From Bacteroidota bacterium (lineage in GTDB: Bacteria; Bacteroidota; Bacteroidia; Flavobacteriales; Flavobacteriaceae), in assembly GCA_029557895.1 (NCBI GenBank), contig JAKQHT010000012.1, positions 46,392 through 110,391 on the forward strand: a stretch of DNA of 64,000 bases, in the 5' to 3' direction. Below the pieces are notes generated by a model. It searched no databases, was not told the DNA's origin, and saw only the letters and a list, made by a program, of their open reading frames with translations. Made by a program: the position numbers and the translations under genes. This document shows, in pieces, positions 62,728-64,000 of the stretch (position 1 is the first letter of the stretch; each line of letters opens with the position of its first letter).

Positions 62728-63847
62728 TGCACGTATTCAAACTTTTTTTAAAATATGCAAAGTATTAAGTCGTATGTATTATTATATAAGAACGTTTTGT
62801 ATTAATATTCCCATTTCGCAGGAATTATTTGTTTCCGCAACTCAAAATTTAACCGCCTAATTGCCAATAAATAACATGCAAATTTGATTATAAATTTGAG
62901 TCTTTTATATAGTATTTTAGCTATAAAGCAGTACCTAATGTATTTATCTTTTTGTCAATTCAATAATTGATCTGATGGATGGAAATCTAGAGGCGTCTTT
63001 TTTTTATACCTTTTGCTCGTGCCTAACAAAAACAGAGGCAATGCAGATTGTCGTTTTATTTGTGGTCCTGTTAAAGCGAAATAAGCTATCGATAATATGG
63101 ATATTCTTCTGAATATGTTGTACGGTAAAGTAAGGTGACAAATGGGTTTTGCACCATTATCCATTGTTTCGTTTCTTATATAATAATAGGAGCAACTCGT
63201 TAGGCATTATATTTTTGCCCACAAACGCGATGATTTCTTAATTGTTGGCTATAATTAATAAACTTCTAAATTCGATATATATTAAACATTCAATAGGATT
63301 GGTAAATACTATAGGGTATGGGTCAATTGTCCAAAATCCGTAGAAGTCTATTTCACTCCGTTCCATACAAGGAAGAAAACTGATGATAAAAACAGAAATA
63401 TTTAATTTATATATAGATAAGAGCTGATTTACATTGCAACCCGAATACCCATCGCGCTTTAAGCTTTTTCTTATTCTCTGGCAATTGTCATTTAACTGGA
63501 AATAATAATGCAGAGTGAATCCTGTGTTAATCTGTTTATGGATATCCAGTATAGTTTGCAAAGTATTCGATTAAATCTCTGTAATAGTTTGATTTTTTAT
63601 AAATTAATTAAAATCTGTGCATCTGTAGCTAAAATCATAATGCCCCACGGGTGTACTTATTGTCATGACCACTAATTGCCAACTAAATTCAGGTAATTTG
63701 AGACCTGGAGCCTGATGCATTGTGCAGACATCCCATATATCACACAATACAATTTTATAAATATTTGTTAAATTGAAGTTGCCGTGTAACCGTAATCCGT
63801 TCAAAATGAGATACGAGAAAAAAAACTAAAAAAATCATCAAAAAACT
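62728..63847. other. Gene-poor AT-rich region
   Basis: About 1.1 kb with stops in all frames. Short open frames on both strands (up to about 107 codons) have no signal peptide, motif or codon pattern that I trust. I see no tRNA, tmRNA or insertion-sequence end. It separates thrS from the putative rRNA promoter. Confidence 0.6.
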
Positions 63848-63848
63848 T

Positions 63849-63880
63849 TTGTGAGAAACAAAAAAAGGTGCTTATCTTTG
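63849..63880 (+). promoter_or_regulatory. Strong promoter near the right edge, probably of an rRNA operon
   Basis: TTG (63849-63851), 21 bases, TATCTTTG (63873-63880), within an A-rich upstream stretch (63819-63845) that could act as an UP-like element. Confidence 0.75.
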
Positions 63881-64000
63881 CACGCTCAAAAACCCGAGAT
63901 GCTGGTTTGTGCATCGGTTTGGATTTTTGGAAAGTTATACGAAGTTCATAGACATATTGGATCGACAAAGACAAGAGAACAGACCGTTTTGATTGCCCGG
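63881..64000 (+). other. Putative rRNA operon leader, cut by the window end
   Basis: No open frame starts here. The leader has a bulged hairpin around GATGC (63899-63903 region) and GCATC, then GAAGTTCATAGACATATTGG at about 63941, which resembles the GTTCATTGACATATTG element I associate with leaders upstream of 16S rRNA in this group. The 16S gene itself would lie outside the window. Confidence 0.5.

Noticed and set aside
62955..63804. Short open frames on the minus strand (66 to 107 codons).
   Set aside because: AT-rich, no motifs, no start context, no neighbours; chance frames are expected in such sequence.
1..64000. CRISPR arrays, prophage, integrative elements or a defence island.
   Set aside because: No regularly spaced repeats, integrase, phage structural gene or known defence gene is present; the content is core chromosomal.

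Overview
The window looks like a chromosomal segment of a free-living, probably marine member of the Flavobacteriaceae (Bacteroidota). The evidence is several promoters of the type TTG, 19-21 bases, TAnnTTTG; weak Shine-Dalgarno signals and frequent TTG starts; a type IX secretion sorting tail and a PorV/PorQ-family barrel; split transketolase; fused cyclophilin-FKBP; and the DUF4105/Lnb family. Nearly everything is core housekeeping. I see no prophage, plasmid, CRISPR array, intact insertion sequence or recognisable defence island.

Layout. 1-3.1 kb: the end of a polysaccharide locus (Wzy-like polymerase cut by the window edge, GT4 glycosyltransferase, polyprenyl-phosphate sugar transferase). 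3.2-5.4 kb (minus): PorV/PorQ-family barrel and a DUF4105/Lnb-like acyltransferase candidate. 5.8-7.6 kb: pssA and a DUF808 membrane protein. 7.6-10.5 kb (minus): kdsD, tatC, an AhpD-like protein and lptB, an envelope operon. 10.6-13.9 kb: recQ and a cyclophilin-FKBP fusion. 14.1-17.1 kb: VOC protein, LytS-type kinase with a C-terminal 2TM domain, a free 2TM protein and a LytTR regulator. 17.1-17.7 kb (minus): SRPBCC protein and a small partner. 18.0-23.2 kb: three periplasmic foldase/chaperone genes and a MoxR ATPase. 23.2-24.9 kb (minus): a putative copper protein resembling the catalytic C-domain of peptidylglycine monooxygenase, translationally coupled to a SCO copper chaperone. 24.9-29.2 kb: acyltransferase, aconitase, thioredoxin-like protein. 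29.4-29.7 kb: tRNA-Lys and tRNA-Leu. 29.7-32.9 kb: shikimate kinase, a phosphoribosyltransferase, an S4 protein, an FKBP/TSP3 lipoprotein and a beta-barrel. 33-38.2 kb: two-gene transketolase, tgt, an LptF/G permease and a DMT exporter. 38.3-44.7 kb: accA, dnaB and purL. 44.9-50.3 kb: a histidine-rich TPR lipoprotein, a CNNM/CBS transporter and a broken TPR membrane gene, with an imperfect direct repeat on both sides of the CNNM gene. 50.3-58.7 kb: a T9SS-exported nuclease, an RNA m5C methyltransferase, a YCF48-like lipoprotein, an ECF sigma/anti-sigma/Spy-like module, an AI-2E-family permease and a secreted protein of unknown role. 59.4-62.7 kb (minus): the thrS-infC-rpmI-rplT operon. 62.7-64 kb: about 1.1 kb without a supportable gene, then a strong promoter and what looks like an rRNA operon leader cut by the window end.

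Many genes serve the envelope: LPS transport and Kdo supply, Tat export, outer-membrane protein folding, lipoprotein maturation and phospholipid synthesis. The points I would check first are the coupled monooxygenase-like/SCO pair, the AUA start of infC, the doubly disrupted TPR gene with its duplicated upstream sequence, the missing zinc cysteines in both RecQ and Tgt, and the hairpin between the transketolase halves.
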